Source: Emticicia sp. (GTDB lineage Bacteria; Bacteroidota; Bacteroidia; Cytophagales; Spirosomataceae). From it: a DNA stretch of 37,271 nt. Location of the stretch: contig JALQYE010000020.1 of NCBI GenBank assembly GCA_023254245.1, positions 1-37,271 on the forward strand. The letters are read 5' to 3'. Below are positions 8,017-16,826 of the stretch, one piece after another. The position numbers and the translations under genes are program-made. How positions within the stretch are numbered: the stretch's first letter is position 1; every line of letters starts with the position of its first letter. The notes below the pieces were generated by a model, which saw only the letters and a list, made by a program, of their open reading frames with translations, was not told where the DNA came from and did no database searches.

Positions 8017-8223
8017 CATTTATGCAGTTTTGTCATTCTCATTTCCCCAAATTGCGTAATTCCTGCCTTTTTGTCGTTCGAGGTTAAAAGTTTTTAAGTG
8101 TTTTCGGTCATTTTTTCCGAAAAACTCATCTCTGCATACTTTTTGATGAATACTTCGGCGTAACACAACTAAACACATCAAGAAAAATAAGTGCACAGCT
8201 TGTTTCACAAAACATCAAAAGCT

Positions 8224-10851
8224 ATGAATTTTAACCAATATACCATCAAAGCCCAAGAAGTAATTCAGAAGGCTTCGGAGATTGCCCTCGGAAATGGTCA
8301 ACAGGCAATCGAAACGGGTCATATTCTGAAAGCGATTTTGGAAGAAGATGCCAATACTGCTACTTTTTTATTGAATAAAGCAGCAGCCAAGAAAGAAACC
8401 ATACAGCCCAAGCTCGAAAATATTGTGGCGGCTTATCCGAAAGTTTCGGGAGGAGCGGGTCAGGTGTATTTGAGCAACGATACTGCCCAAGCATTGAGTA
8501 AAGCCACCAACTTAATGAAAGAATTTGGTGATGAATACGTGAGTGTCGAACTCTTACTTTTAAGTTTGGCCGCAGGAAAAGACTCGGTAGCGAGTTTATT
8601 GAAAGAGAATAATTTGAATGAAAAAAACTTAAAAGTAGCCATTAAAGAACTAAGAGGAAACAACACAGTGAAAGACCAAAACGCCGAAAATACTTACCAA
8701 GCCCTTTCTCGATATAGCAAAAATCTGAATGATTTGGCACGAAAAGGCAAAATTGACCCCGTAATTGGCCGTGACGAAGAAATCCGCCGAGTTTTGCAGA
8801 TTCTCTCACGCCGTACTAAAAACAACCCAATCTTATTGGGCGAGCCAGGTGTCGGTAAAACCGCCATTGTAGAGGGTTTAGCCCAAAGAATTGTGTCGGG
8901 CGATGTTCCCGAAAATCTAAAATCTAAAACTATCGTATCGCTCGATATGGGTTTGTTGATTGCAGGTGCAAAATATAAAGGAGAGTTTGAGGAGCGTCTG
9001 AAAGCCGTAATCAAAGAAGTGACTGACTCAAATGGTGAGATGATTTTGTTTATCGACGAAATTCATACGCTCGTGGGTGCAGGTGCAGGAGGAGAAGGAG
9101 CGATGGATGCCGCCAACTTATTGAAACCAGCTCTTTCTCGTGGAGAACTACACACGATTGGAGCAACAACGCTCAACGAATACCAAAAATATATTGAGAA
9201 AGATAAAGCTCTCGAACGCCGTTTTCAGTCGGTAGTTGTTGATGAACCAAATGTGCAGGATGCGATTTCTATCTTGCGTGGTATCAAAGATAAATACGAG
9301 CTTCACCACGGTGTAAGAATTCAAGATGATGCCGTAATTGCTGCCGTTGAGTTATCGGATAGATATATTTCGGATAGATTCTTACCCGATAAGGCCATTG
9401 ATTTGATGGATGAAGCTGCTTCAAAGCTTCGCCTCGAAATGGATTCGATGCCCGAAGAGTTGGATGAGTTGAATCGTAAAATTATGCAGCTCGAAATTGA
9501 GCGTGAAGCGATTCGCCGTGAGAATAATCGTGAGAAAGAAGCTGTTTTGAATAAAGATATTGCTGATTTGAGCGAAAAACGCAATGATTTGAAGTCGAAA
9601 TGGGAAAATGAGAAAGGCTCATTGAACGAACTCCGATCATTGAAAGAGCAAGTTGAGCAATTAAAAATTGAAGCTGACCAAGCCGAACGTGCAGGCGATT
9701 ACGGAAAAGTAGCCGAGATTCGCTACGGGAAATTGATAGAAACAAATAATCGCTTAAACGAAATTCAAGCTAAAAATGACCACCAGCCAGCTAATTTGTT
9801 GAATGAGGAAGTTACGGCTGAAAATATTGCTGAAATTGTGGCTCGTTGGACGGGTGTTCCTGTAACGAAGATGCTACAAAGCGAGCGTGAGAAACTACTG
9901 CATTTGGAAGATGAACTTCGTCGCAGAGTAGCAGGGCAGGAGGAAGCCATTGAGGTTGTAGCTGATGCGGTGCGTCGTTCACGTGCGGGTATGCAAGACC
10001 CTAAAAAACCAATTGGTAGTTTCTTGTTCTTAGGTAGCACGGGTGTTGGTAAAACCGAATTGGCAAAAGCATTGGCCGAGTATTTATTCAATGATGATTC
10101 GGCAATGGTGCGTATTGATATGAGTGAATACCAAGAACGCCACGCTGTGAGCCGTTTGGTTGGTTCGCCTCCAGGATATGTAGGTTATGAAGAAGGTGGA
10201 CAGCTAACCGAGGCCGTAAGACGTAAGCCATACAGTGTGATTTTGTTAGATGAAATCGAAAAGGCTCACCCTGATGTATGGAATATTTTATTACAAGTGC
10301 TTGACGAAGGACGCTTGACCGATAATAAAGGCCGAACCGCCAATTTCAAGAATACGATTGTGATAATGACCTCGAATATCGGTAGCCATTTCATTCAAGA
10401 TAAATACCTCGAATCGAAAGGTGATGATAAGGCATGGCAGTTATTTTATAAAGAAGAAGCCAAAAACGATGTCATGAACTTGCTTAAAGCATCGGTTCGA
10501 CCTGAATTTTTAAATCGTATTGATGAAATCGTGTTGTTCGACCCATTGACCAAAATCAATATTCGTCGAATCGTGCAGATTCAGTTCAAACAAATTCAAG
10601 CCCGTTTGGCAGAGCAAGGCATTACGCTTGAAGCCTCAGATGCGGTATTGGATAAACTGGGCGAAGAAGGCTACGATATTACATTCGGAGCAAGACCGCT
10701 CAAGCGTGTGCTTCAACGCCGAGTTTTGAACGAACTATCGAAAGAGATTTTGGCTGGAAAAGTGCAGAAAGACTCGGTAGTAATGATGGAACTCACTCCA
10801 GAAGGTGAAATTTTATTTGAAAATATAACTTCAGTTGAAGAGGTCTTATAA
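8224..10851 (+). CDS. clpB: ATP-dependent disaggregase ClpB
   Basis: Hsp100 protein disaggregase, 875 residues from ATG 8224 ([14 protein letters not shown]), the usual ClpB length; the track start at 8191 adds 11 residues and is not needed. Order of domains: Clp N-domain (about 1-145), AAA1 with Walker A GEPGVGKT, a coiled-coil middle domain (about 400-525, rich in Glu/Lys/Leu heptads), AAA2 with Walker A GSTGVGKT and pore loop region [13 protein letters not shown], and the D2-small domain. The middle domain distinguishes it from ClpA and ClpC. It works with DnaK to rescue aggregated proteins in the cytoplasm. I found no CIRCE-like operator or clear promoter in the 200 bases upstream. Confidence 0.98.
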   Translation: MNFNQYTIKAQEVIQKASEIALGNGQQAIETGHILKAILEEDANTATFLLNKAAAKKETIQPKLENIVAAYPKVSGGAGQVYLSNDTAQALSKATNLMKEFGDEYVSVELLLLSLAAGKDSVASLLKENNLNEKNLKVAIKELRGNNTVKDQNAENTYQALSRYSKNLNDLARKGKIDPVIGRDEEIRRVLQILSRRTKNNPILLGEPGVGKTAIVEGLAQRIVSGDVPENLKSKTIVSLDMGLLIAGAKYKGEFEERLKAVIKEVTDSNGEMILFIDEIHTLVGAGAGGEGAMDAANLLKPALSRGELHTIGATTLNEYQKYIEKDKALERRFQSVVVDEPNVQDAISILRGIKDKYELHHGVRIQDDAVIAAVELSDRYISDRFLPDKAIDLMDEAASKLRLEMDSMPEELDELNRKIMQLEIEREAIRRENNREKEAVLNKDIADLSEKRNDLKSKWENEKGSLNELRSLKEQVEQLKIEADQAERAGDYGKVAEIRYGKLIETNNRLNEIQAKNDHQPANLLNEEVTAENIAEIVARWTGVPVTKMLQSEREKLLHLEDELRRRVAGQEEAIEVVADAVRRSRAGMQDPKKPIGSFLFLGSTGVGKTELAKALAEYLFNDDSAMVRIDMSEYQERHAVSRLVGSPPGYVGYEEGGQLTEAVRRKPYSVILLDEIEKAHPDVWNILLQVLDEGRLTDNKGRTANFKNTIVIMTSNIGSHFIQDKYLESKGDDKAWQLFYKEEAKNDVMNLLKASVRPEFLNRIDEIVLFDPLTKINIRRIVQIQFKQIQARLAEQGITLEASDAVLDKLGEEGYDITFGARPLKRVLQRRVLNELSKEILAGKVQKDSVVMMELTPEGEILFENITSVEEVL

Positions 10852-10888
10852 GTAGTATAGGGTAAATTAGATTAGGTTTAGTAGGATG

Positions 10889-10926
10889 AACTCCTGCGAG
10901 ATGATTTTCTTGCAGGAGTTTTTTTT
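10889..10926 (+). terminator. clpB terminator
   Basis: Perfect 9-base stem AACTCCTGC / GCAGGAGTT with a 14-base loop, running into eight T residues. Classic intrinsic terminator. Confidence 0.92.
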
Positions 10927-11016
10927 GTAGTTAACAAAAAAAGACGAAGCACCTTTCGATGTTCCGTCCTCATACTCAGTTCATTAATTTACTCAAATAT
11001 TGTTTGAGACCTTAAA

Positions 11017-12186
11017 TCATTTATCCAATTTCGTTAACTCACCTTTACTGTAAGGTTGGGTTTCAACGAAAATTTCTTTACCTTTTTTGTTGACGAATCC
11101 ACTCCTACCGAAGATACTCACACGAGCCATTCCTTCCGAAAAATTATAAGCTTCGTCATAAATCATTGGAATAATTTCTTCGCCCGATTTATCAATAAAA
11201 CCATATTTATTGCTGATTGATACACGAGCTACACCTTCTGAGAAACCCCAAATATTGTCGTATTTTACGGGAGTTATTTCTTTACCTGTTTTATCAATCA
11301 CACCGTATTTACCTTTTATGCTCACAACCATCAAACCCTCCGAAGAACCCTCGATGAAATCGTAGATAACTGGCACAACTTCGTTGCCTGCTTTATCAAT
11401 CATTCCCCATTTACGTTTGCTGCGAACAACCGCCAAGCCTTCCGTAAAATTATCTACTTCATCAAAAGCATCAATCACAAACAGAGCATCGTTTTTATCA
11501 ATAAAACCCCATTTTTTGTTGTCGGTTTTTACTGCCGCACGGCCTTCTGCAAAACTTTTGGCTGATTTATATCTCAACGGGATAATCTGAACTCCTTTCT
11601 TATCGATGAAACCATATTTGTTTTCGATAGCCACGCAGGCCATTCCTTCCGAAAAACTCTCGGCTTTATCGAATTGTGGATGTGCCACATAATTATTCTT
11701 ACCGTCAATTACACCCCATTTTCCGTATTGCTTCACAAACGCTAACCCTTCGCTGAAACTCAACACATTTTCGTATTGTGGCGTGATTTTTAATTTCCCT
11801 TTTTTATCGACAAATCCCCATTTCTCGCCCAGTCTCACGGCTGCCATCGACTGCGAAAAATTAAGAGCTTCGTCGTAAACGAAAGCAATTTTTTCTTTAC
11901 CTGCTTTATCAACAAAACCCCATTTGCCATTTTTTTCTACGGCTGCTAAACCTTCGCTCATATCGTAGGCATTTTCGTATTTGGCTGCCACAACTTCTCT
12001 GCCTTTTTTGTCAACGAAGCCAACTTTATCTTTACTTTCAACACGTGCAATACCTGATTGAAAATCACTTGTTTGTGTGGCAGACGCAAATTTCATTTTT
12101 GCTTCTTGGGCAAAAATATTACCCGAAAGCAAGACAAGACCCAAAAACAGACTTTTATGCAAGTTGTTGTTAAGAAAATTATTCAT
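11017..12186 (-). CDS. Secreted WG-repeat protein
   Basis: A 389-residue protein with an N-terminal signal peptide ending near GNIFAQE, then ten tandem WG repeats of about 34 residues covering residues 40 to 375. Each repeat has the core F(S/T)EG-A-V-(n)-KWGFIDK-G-E-I-P--YD; repeats 1, 5, 8, 9 and 10 have other residues in place of Trp. WG repeats (KWG_leptospira / WG_beta_rep families) form extended or toroidal beta structures and are common as secreted or surface proteins in Bacteroidota; binding functions are suspected but not established. It is a single-gene unit with a 329-base gap upstream and the clpB terminator region downstream. Confidence 0.9.
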   Translation of the reverse strand: MNNFLNNNLHKSLFLGLVLLSGNIFAQEAKMKFASATQTSDFQSGIARVESKDKVGFVDKKGREVVAAKYENAYDMSEGLAAVEKNGKWGFVDKAGKEKIAFVYDEALNFSQSMAAVRLGEKWGFVDKKGKLKITPQYENVLSFSEGLAFVKQYGKWGVIDGKNNYVAHPQFDKAESFSEGMACVAIENKYGFIDKKGVQIIPLRYKSAKSFAEGRAAVKTDNKKWGFIDKNDALFVIDAFDEVDNFTEGLAVVRSKRKWGMIDKAGNEVVPVIYDFIEGSSEGLMVVSIKGKYGVIDKTGKEITPVKYDNIWGFSEGVARVSISNKYGFIDKSGEEIIPMIYDEAYNFSEGMARVSIFGRSGFVNKKGKEIFVETQPYSKGELTKLDK

Positions 12187-12248
12187 GGGATTATATGGTT
12201 ATTAGGAAAACAAACTTGTACATTACTATATATTATTCTGCCAAACCT

Positions 12249-12295
12249 GTGCCAATCGACTCTTTTTGAGGAGAATCTTACCCAGCGGATACATT
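12249..12295. repeat. Intergenic degenerate direct repeat, copy 1
   Basis: Begins GTGCCAA and, after 21 diverged bases, ends CTTACCCAGCGGATACAT. A second copy with identical internal spacing lies 117 bases downstream. The 329-base gap between the WG gene and pheT holds these two copies, a hairpin and a promoter, and otherwise nothing coding. Confidence 0.6.
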
Positions 12296-12365
12296 TACCG
12301 ATTAGGCAGTTTTATGAATACTATTTGGTTGATTCAATTTTAATTTCACAGAAGGGTCAAACTCA

Positions 12366-12412
12366 GTGCCAAGCTCACCCGAAAAAACATAAACTTACCC
12401 AACGGATACATA
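12366..12412. repeat. Intergenic degenerate direct repeat, copy 2
   Basis: Begins GTGCCAA and ends CTTACCCAACGGATACAT, the same spacing as copy 1. On the minus strand both copies open with ATGTATCCG(C/T)TGGGTAAG (Met-Tyr-Pro-Leu-Gly-Lys), which may hint at a decayed coding element. Confidence 0.6.
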
Positions 12413-12422
12413 CGTAAAATTT

Positions 12423-12457
12423 AAGGAAGGCTTCCCTCAAAGGGAAGCCTTCCTTTT
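12423..12457 (+). terminator. Strong hairpin terminator upstream of pheT
   Basis: Perfect 14-base stem (AAGGAAGGCTTCCC and its complement) with a 5-base loop TCAAA and a following T-run. It points along + although no + gene ends here; it may end a short noncoding transcript or insulate pheT. Confidence 0.8.
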
Positions 12458-12484
12458 GTTAACCATCAAAAAATATTACCTTTG
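12455..12484 (+). promoter_or_regulatory. pheT promoter
   Basis: A -7 element TACCTTTG (12477-12484, TAnnTTTG) with TTTG at 12455-12458, 18 bases upstream. The expected transcript start would fall just after the -7 box and give a leader of about 25 bases before ATG 12516. Confidence 0.55.
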
Positions 12485-12515
12485 TGCAAATTATCGGATA
12501 GCAAATAGAGCATAA

Positions 12516-14948
12516 ATGAAAATTTCGTACAATTGGTTAAAGGGGTTGATTGATATTCAGGAATCGGCCGAAGAAATTGGTAAATTATTGACCGCTACTG
12601 GCTTAGAAGTAGAAGGCATCGAAGAAATAGAGTCTATAAAAGGTGGCTTGAAAGGTTTTGTGGTGGGAGAAGTACTTACGTGTGAGCCTTTTATGGTGAA
12701 AGAAAAACAACTCAGCCTCACAACCGTAAGCATAGGTGCTGAAACGTCTTCGACGATTGTTTGTGGAGCTGCCAACGTACGAGCAGGACAAAAAGTGATT
12801 GTTGCTACGCTCGGAACAACCATTTACTTTGAAGATGGAAAATCCTTTATCATCGAAAAACGTAAAGTTTATGGGCACCCGTCAGAGGGAATGATTTGTG
12901 CCGAAGACGAAATCGGAACGGGACATTCGCACGATGGAATCTTGGTTTTAGATACTGATTTGCCAAATGGTACACCAGCGATGGCGTATTTCAAATCAAT
13001 CGGAAAATCTTTTGAGGCTGATTATCAAATAGAAATTGGCCTTACACCAAACCGTGCTGATGCGGCTTCGCATTTAGGCGTTGCTCGTGACTTGCGTGCA
13101 GTTTTGGGTCGTGAAATTAAAATGCCTTCTATCGAAAACTTTAAGCCAGTTTCTCAACCGACAGATTTTAAAGTAGTTTTAGAAAATACCGAAGCGTGTC
13201 CACGTTTTTGTGGCTTAGAAATTCGCGGAATTACGGTGAAAGAATCTCCAGAATGGTTAAAAAATGCGTTGTTGGCCATCGGTTTGAATCCAATCAGCAA
13301 TATCGTTGATATTACAAACTATATCTGTCACACACTTGGCCAACCGATGCACGCTTTTGATGCTGATGAAGTAAAAGGGCATAAAATTGTAGTGCGTGTG
13401 CCAGAAAAAGGTACAAAATTTACTACCCTTGATGGTACAGAACGCACACTTTCGGGAAGCGATTTGATGGTTTGTAACGAAGCAGAACCAATGGCAATTG
13501 CAGGTGTTTTTGGTGGCCAAAAGTCTGGTATTAAAAACTCTACGCAGAATGTATTCTTAGAAGTGGCTTATTTTAGTCCAGTTTGGGTGCGTCGCACTGC
13601 CACTTTCCATGGTTTGAAAACCGATGCTTCGTTCCGTTATGAGCGTGGTACTGACCCAAATATGCCTCCGTTTGCGATTCGTTTGGCGGCAGTTTTGATT
13701 CAAGAATTAGCAGGCGGCGAAGTTATAGGTGAACCAATCGATGTTTATCCAAATCCGATTGCTAATTTTGAGATAACCGTTAAGCATAAAAATATCAATC
13801 GTTTAATTGGTAAAAATTTAGACGACCGTTTGATTCACAAGATTCTGAAAAGTCTTGATATTGAGATTTTGAGCGATAACGGCAGCGAAATGCAAGTAAG
13901 CGTGCCGCCATACCGAGTGGATGTAACTCGTGAAGCCGACGTAATCGAAGAAATCTTGAGAATTTATGGTTTTGATAATATTGAGTTATCGGAAACACTT
14001 CAAACTGATTTCTTATCATCGTTTGCGGAGAAAGATGCCGATAAATTGCAGTTCCGAATCATTGAATTGTTGGCAGCGAATGGCTTCAACGAAATTCAGA
14101 CGCTTTCAATTACTCGACCTGCCTATAATCAGGCACTTGAAGCAACGGCAAAGGGTGAAACTGTCACTTTGCTAAATCCGTTGAGCGAAGAACTTTCAGT
14201 GATGCGTTCGAGTCTTTTATTGACTGGAATGGAATCGGTGGCATATAATATTAACCGCCGTCAGAAAGATTTGAAATTATTTGAGTTTGGTCGTAGTTAT
14301 TTCAAGAAAGATGATAAATATAAGGAGAGCAAACATTTGGGTATTTGGATGACAGGAAACCGTCAGTCAGAATCTTGGGCGAGTCCGAGTATACCATTGG
14401 CATTTCATGACTTAGCCTTGGTTGTGCAGAAGGTTTTGAAGGCAATGAAAGTGGTGAAATTTGATACGCAAGAGGCAGATGATTCGGTGTTTCAATATGG
14501 CTTGACATATACAATCAATAAAAAACCTGTGGTAAGTTTGGGTTTAGTAAAACCACAACTTGCTAAATTAGCGGATGTGAAACAAGCAGTTTTCTATGCT
14601 GATTTTGATTGGGAATATTTATTGAAACAATATTCTGGCAAGGTTGCCTTCGTTGAAATTCCGAAGTTTCCTGAAGTACGCCGAGACCTTTCGTTGGTGA
14701 TAGATTCGGAAGTGAAATTCGAGCAAGTAGCGGCTATTGCTACTAAAACCGAAAAGAATTTATTGCAAAGTATTAATGCTTTCGATGTCTATGCAGGCGA
14801 AAAATTGGGCGAAGGTAAAAAATCCTACTCGGTAAGTTTTACACTCATCGACAAAGAAAAAACTTTGACCGATGATGTAATTGATAAAACAATGCAACGC
14901 CTCATTGCCGCTTACGAAAAAGAACTGGGAGCGGTGATTAGAAAATAG
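12516..14948 (+). CDS. pheT: Phenylalanine--tRNA ligase beta subunit
   Basis: Beta subunit of the tetrameric phenylalanyl-tRNA synthetase, 810 residues, the expected size. From the N-terminus: MKISYNWLKGLID start typical of PheT, a YtpR-type OB-fold tRNA-binding domain (about 40-155, with VCGAANVRAGQKV), the B3/4 editing domain (about 215-390, RGTDPNMPPFA at its end), the B5 domain (about 410-480), the catalytic-like core, and a C-terminal ferredoxin-like anticodon-binding domain (FPEVRRDLSLVID onward). pheS is not adjacent, as is common in Bacteroidota. It is a monocistronic unit with its own promoter and terminator. Confidence 0.98.
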   Translation: MKISYNWLKGLIDIQESAEEIGKLLTATGLEVEGIEEIESIKGGLKGFVVGEVLTCEPFMVKEKQLSLTTVSIGAETSSTIVCGAANVRAGQKVIVATLGTTIYFEDGKSFIIEKRKVYGHPSEGMICAEDEIGTGHSHDGILVLDTDLPNGTPAMAYFKSIGKSFEADYQIEIGLTPNRADAASHLGVARDLRAVLGREIKMPSIENFKPVSQPTDFKVVLENTEACPRFCGLEIRGITVKESPEWLKNALLAIGLNPISNIVDITNYICHTLGQPMHAFDADEVKGHKIVVRVPEKGTKFTTLDGTERTLSGSDLMVCNEAEPMAIAGVFGGQKSGIKNSTQNVFLEVAYFSPVWVRRTATFHGLKTDASFRYERGTDPNMPPFAIRLAAVLIQELAGGEVIGEPIDVYPNPIANFEITVKHKNINRLIGKNLDDRLIHKILKSLDIEILSDNGSEMQVSVPPYRVDVTREADVIEEILRIYGFDNIELSETLQTDFLSSFAEKDADKLQFRIIELLAANGFNEIQTLSITRPAYNQALEATAKGETVTLLNPLSEELSVMRSSLLLTGMESVAYNINRRQKDLKLFEFGRSYFKKDDKYKESKHLGIWMTGNRQSESWASPSIPLAFHDLALVVQKVLKAMKVVKFDTQEADDSVFQYGLTYTINKKPVVSLGLVKPQLAKLADVKQAVFYADFDWEYLLKQYSGKVAFVEIPKFPEVRRDLSLVIDSEVKFEQVAAIATKTEKNLLQSINAFDVYAGEKLGEGKKSYSVSFTLIDKEKTLTDDVIDKTMQRLIAAYEKELGAVIRK

Positions 14949-14966
14949 AAGCATCTAAGAAAATTT

Positions 14967-15004
14967 AATGAAGACTTCGCTCATGAGCGAAGTCTTCATT
15001 TTTT
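14967..15004. terminator. Perfect palindromic terminator between pheT and mce
   Basis: A 34-base perfect palindrome (half site AATGAAGACTTCGCTCA) followed by T residues on +. It lies between two convergent genes; the flank on the minus strand is also T-rich, so it may act both ways. Confidence 0.88.
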
Positions 15005-15022
15005 ATTCCTTTAGTAGATAAG

Positions 15023-15424
15023 TTAAATAGACTGACACAGTTCAATTAGAACTCCATTTGTGCTTTTTGGGTGCAAGAAACACACTAATTTATTATCCGC
15101 TCCACGCTTCGGAGTGGGGTTTAAAAGCGTAAAGCCTTCTCCTTCCAAACGTTTCATTTCGGTCAAAATATCATCTACTTCAAAGGCAATGTGGTGGATA
15201 CCCTCACCTTTCTTTTCAATAAATTTGGCTATCGCACTATCGGGATTTGTGGCTTCGAGTAGTTCAATTTTAGTCGCATTAATCTTGAAAAAAGAAGTTG
15301 TAACTCCTTCACTTTCAACGCTTTCTGATTTATAGGGGGCTATATTGAAAAGTTTTGTGAATAAATCATTTGAAGCTGTAATGTTTTTTACTGCAATACC
15401 TATATGTTCTACGTTTGTTAGCAT
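15023..15424 (-). CDS. mce: Methylmalonyl-CoA epimerase
   Basis: Vicinal-oxygen-chelate fold enzyme of 133 residues, the normal size, interconverting R- and S-methylmalonyl-CoA in the propionate/succinate route. It begins NVEHIGIAVKNI with the metal-binding His; further metal-site motifs are GEGIHHIAFEVDD and the C-terminal Glu in GVLIELCQ. No mutase gene is adjacent. It is transcribed toward pheT and stands alone, with a 150-base gap to the divergent speD-like gene. Confidence 0.94.
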   Translation of the reverse strand: MLTNVEHIGIAVKNITASNDLFTKLFNIAPYKSESVESEGVTTSFFKINATKIELLEATNPDSAIAKFIEKKGEGIHHIAFEVDDILTEMKRLEGEGFTLLNPTPKRGADNKLVCFLHPKSTNGVLIELCQSI

Positions 15425-15574
15425 AATTTGTTGTTTAGGAAGATTGTGATTGAAGTATGTCTGTTAGAAATCGACTGTTGACTTTAAAAAAACTATCTCA
15501 AAAGAATGGAAATTTCATGGAAAAATCTAACTTACATCCCAAATAATCGCTAAAAGATATAGATATACTATTCC

Positions 15575-15928
15575 ATGACCTATTCAAAAGGTTTGCATAT
15601 ATTGGCAGAGATTGACACCGCTGTAATCGAAGCTCTGACAGATTATGCAGCAGCCAAGCTACTATTGCAAAAAATCATCGAAAAGCATCGACTGACGATT
15701 GTAAGTGAGGTTTTTACAAATTTTGAAGGCGGAGGTTTTACGGGTGTGTATTGTCTGACAGAATCTCATATTTCGATTCATACTTGGCCAGCGTTCGAGC
15801 GAGTTACGTATGATGTATTTTTATCGAACTTTAGGAATAACAACGAAGCAATCGTGCGAGACATTTATAAAGAACTCGTTACATTTTTTCAGCCGACAGG
15901 ATTAAATCTAAACGAACTTTATAGATAA
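15575..15928 (+). CDS. SpeD-like pyruvoyl decarboxylase family protein (variant active site)
   Basis: Prokaryotic S-adenosylmethionine decarboxylase (SpeD class 1B) homolog, 117 residues. The self-cleavage site is intact: LTESHISIHTWP gives cleavage between Glu63 and Ser64, making the pyruvoyl group, and the processing His69 is kept. In characterised SpeD (Thermotoga) the sequence continues HTWPE...DxFTCG, with catalytic Cys83; here the matching stretch is HTWPAFERVTYDVFLSN, so Cys is Ser84, the next Gly is Asn85, and the Glu after Pro is Ala. It should therefore process but may not act on S-adenosylmethionine; some SpeD homologs are known to have become arginine or ornithine decarboxylases. 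Its stop codon is followed directly by the next ATG, indicating coupling. No spermidine synthase gene is present. Confidence 0.85.
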   Translation: MTYSKGLHILAEIDTAVIEALTDYAAAKLLLQKIIEKHRLTIVSEVFTNFEGGGFTGVYCLTESHISIHTWPAFERVTYDVFLSNFRNNNEAIVRDIYKELVTFFQPTGLNLNELYR

Positions 15929-16762
15929 ATGAAGCAACGTATATGCACTAAGTGTACAAATCAGATTTCGGTAAACGATAACGATACATTTGTTGCGTGT
16001 CCGAAATGCTTTAGCTATCAAGAAGTTACCGAAGATGGAATGAAGTTTCTTTCTTCCTTCAAAAACTCTAATCGTCCGAAAGAAGTTTGCTTTGAACTTG
16101 GGCAAAGTATTAGAGTCAACGGTAGGACCTATACTATTACAGGAATTACGCAGAGAAATGTAATTTGGGCGGTTCCACAGATGCTTCGCCCGTATGTGAT
16201 GCCGCAACAAAAATCTGATTTTCTTAAAGATTTTTCGTATTCGCCGTGGATGGTGGCTAATATTCAAACTAAACCGTTTGATACGGGTAGGGGACAAGCT
16301 CCTTCGTGGGATAATGTGATTTACGAAGGTAATGGTTTGGGTTATGTTTTATCGAATCATCAAGAGTTAGCTCAATACCCAAAAACTTGGCAACTAACTT
16401 ATTATAAGCCACTTGCCGACCTTGAGCCTGCCGAAGAACGCAAAAGAGCCATAGCGAAAACCCACGAAGAGTGGAAAAATGAGGTGTTGAATGATTTAAG
16501 AAAAGCACACCCAAAAATTGAAGAATCAATCTTGAAAATAGATATAAAATTGTGGGGGCACGCCATGATTCGCCCAATAATTGGTTTTATTCATGGGCAG
16601 GCTCGTCACGAAGCCCAGCAATCGCTCAATAATAAGATACATTTTGCCCATTCTGACCTATCGGGCGTTTCCATTTTTGAAGAGGCGTTTTTTTATGGGT
16701 ATGAGGCGGCAGGGAAAGTGATTTCAAATACTCACCACAAAGGCACAAATTATCACGGATAA
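15929..16762 (+). CDS. Chimeric ORF: zinc ribbon/DUF4178-like N-part joined to flavin amine-oxidase-like C-half
   Basis: A 277-residue ORF abutting the speD-like stop. Residues 1-30 form a CxxC...CxxC zinc ribbon (Cys6, 9, 24, 27); residues about 52-76 (CFELGQSIRVNGRTYTITG) resemble the opening of DUF4178. From about residue 77 the text changes to what I recognise as the C-terminal half of an FAD-dependent amine-oxidase-like protein: VIWAVPQML, SPWMVANIQ, SWDNVIYEGNGLGYV, LWGHAMIRPIIGF and HFAHSDLSGVSIFEEA. The dinucleotide-binding GxGxxG half is absent, so the flavin enzyme cannot be functional as is. DUF4178, DUF350, SpeD, an aminopropyltransferase and such an oxidoreductase commonly cluster, so an internal deletion joining two genes is the simplest reading. 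The last nine residues are written by a repeat-like sequence. Confidence 0.65.
   Translation: MKQRICTKCTNQISVNDNDTFVACPKCFSYQEVTEDGMKFLSSFKNSNRPKEVCFELGQSIRVNGRTYTITGITQRNVIWAVPQMLRPYVMPQQKSDFLKDFSYSPWMVANIQTKPFDTGRGQAPSWDNVIYEGNGLGYVLSNHQELAQYPKTWQLTYYKPLADLEPAEERKRAIAKTHEEWKNEVLNDLRKAHPKIEESILKIDIKLWGHAMIRPIIGFIHGQARHEAQQSLNNKIHFAHSDLSGVSIFEEAFFYGYEAAGKVISNTHHKGTNYHG
16733..16760 (+). repeat. Dispersed repeat at the 3' end of the chimeric ORF
   Basis: CACCACAAAGGCACAAAT...CACGGAT matches a low-complexity family I recall as recurrent in several bacterial genomes. It encodes the final residues HHKGTNYHG and overlaps the stop region. Family assignment rests on recollection, not a search. Confidence 0.4.
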
Positions 16763-16772
16763 AAATCTGAAA

Positions 16773-16803
16773 CCGTTGTCAGTGTCTCCACTGACAAGCA
16801 CGG
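16773..16803. repeat. Palindromic element without T-run
   Basis: Arms TTGTCAGTG and CACTGACAA around the 4-base loop TCTC, with outer CCG/CGG pairing. No T-run follows on either strand, so it is more like a mobile palindromic repeat than a terminator. Confidence 0.6.
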
Positions 16804-16826
16804 TATAGTCAAACTTTGAAAATATC

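Noticed and set aside
8020-8208. 62-residue minus-strand ORF upstream of clpB
   Set aside because: No signal peptide, domain or ribosome-binding site; it overlaps the terminator/leader region and reads like chance text.
11017-12186. WG tandem units as a DNA repeat array or CRISPR-like element
   Set aside because: Periodicity is about 102 bases and fully explained by ten protein-level WG repeats; the DNA copies are diverged.
12314-12343. Short ORF MNTIWLIQF as a possible Phe leader peptide for pheT
   Set aside because: Only one Phe codon, before the orphan terminator and upstream of the visible pheT promoter; no antiterminator pairing seen.
12058-12417. 119-residue + ORF across the WG gene start and the pheT upstream gap
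   Set aside because: Mostly antisense to the WG gene and then repeat sequence; no coding character.
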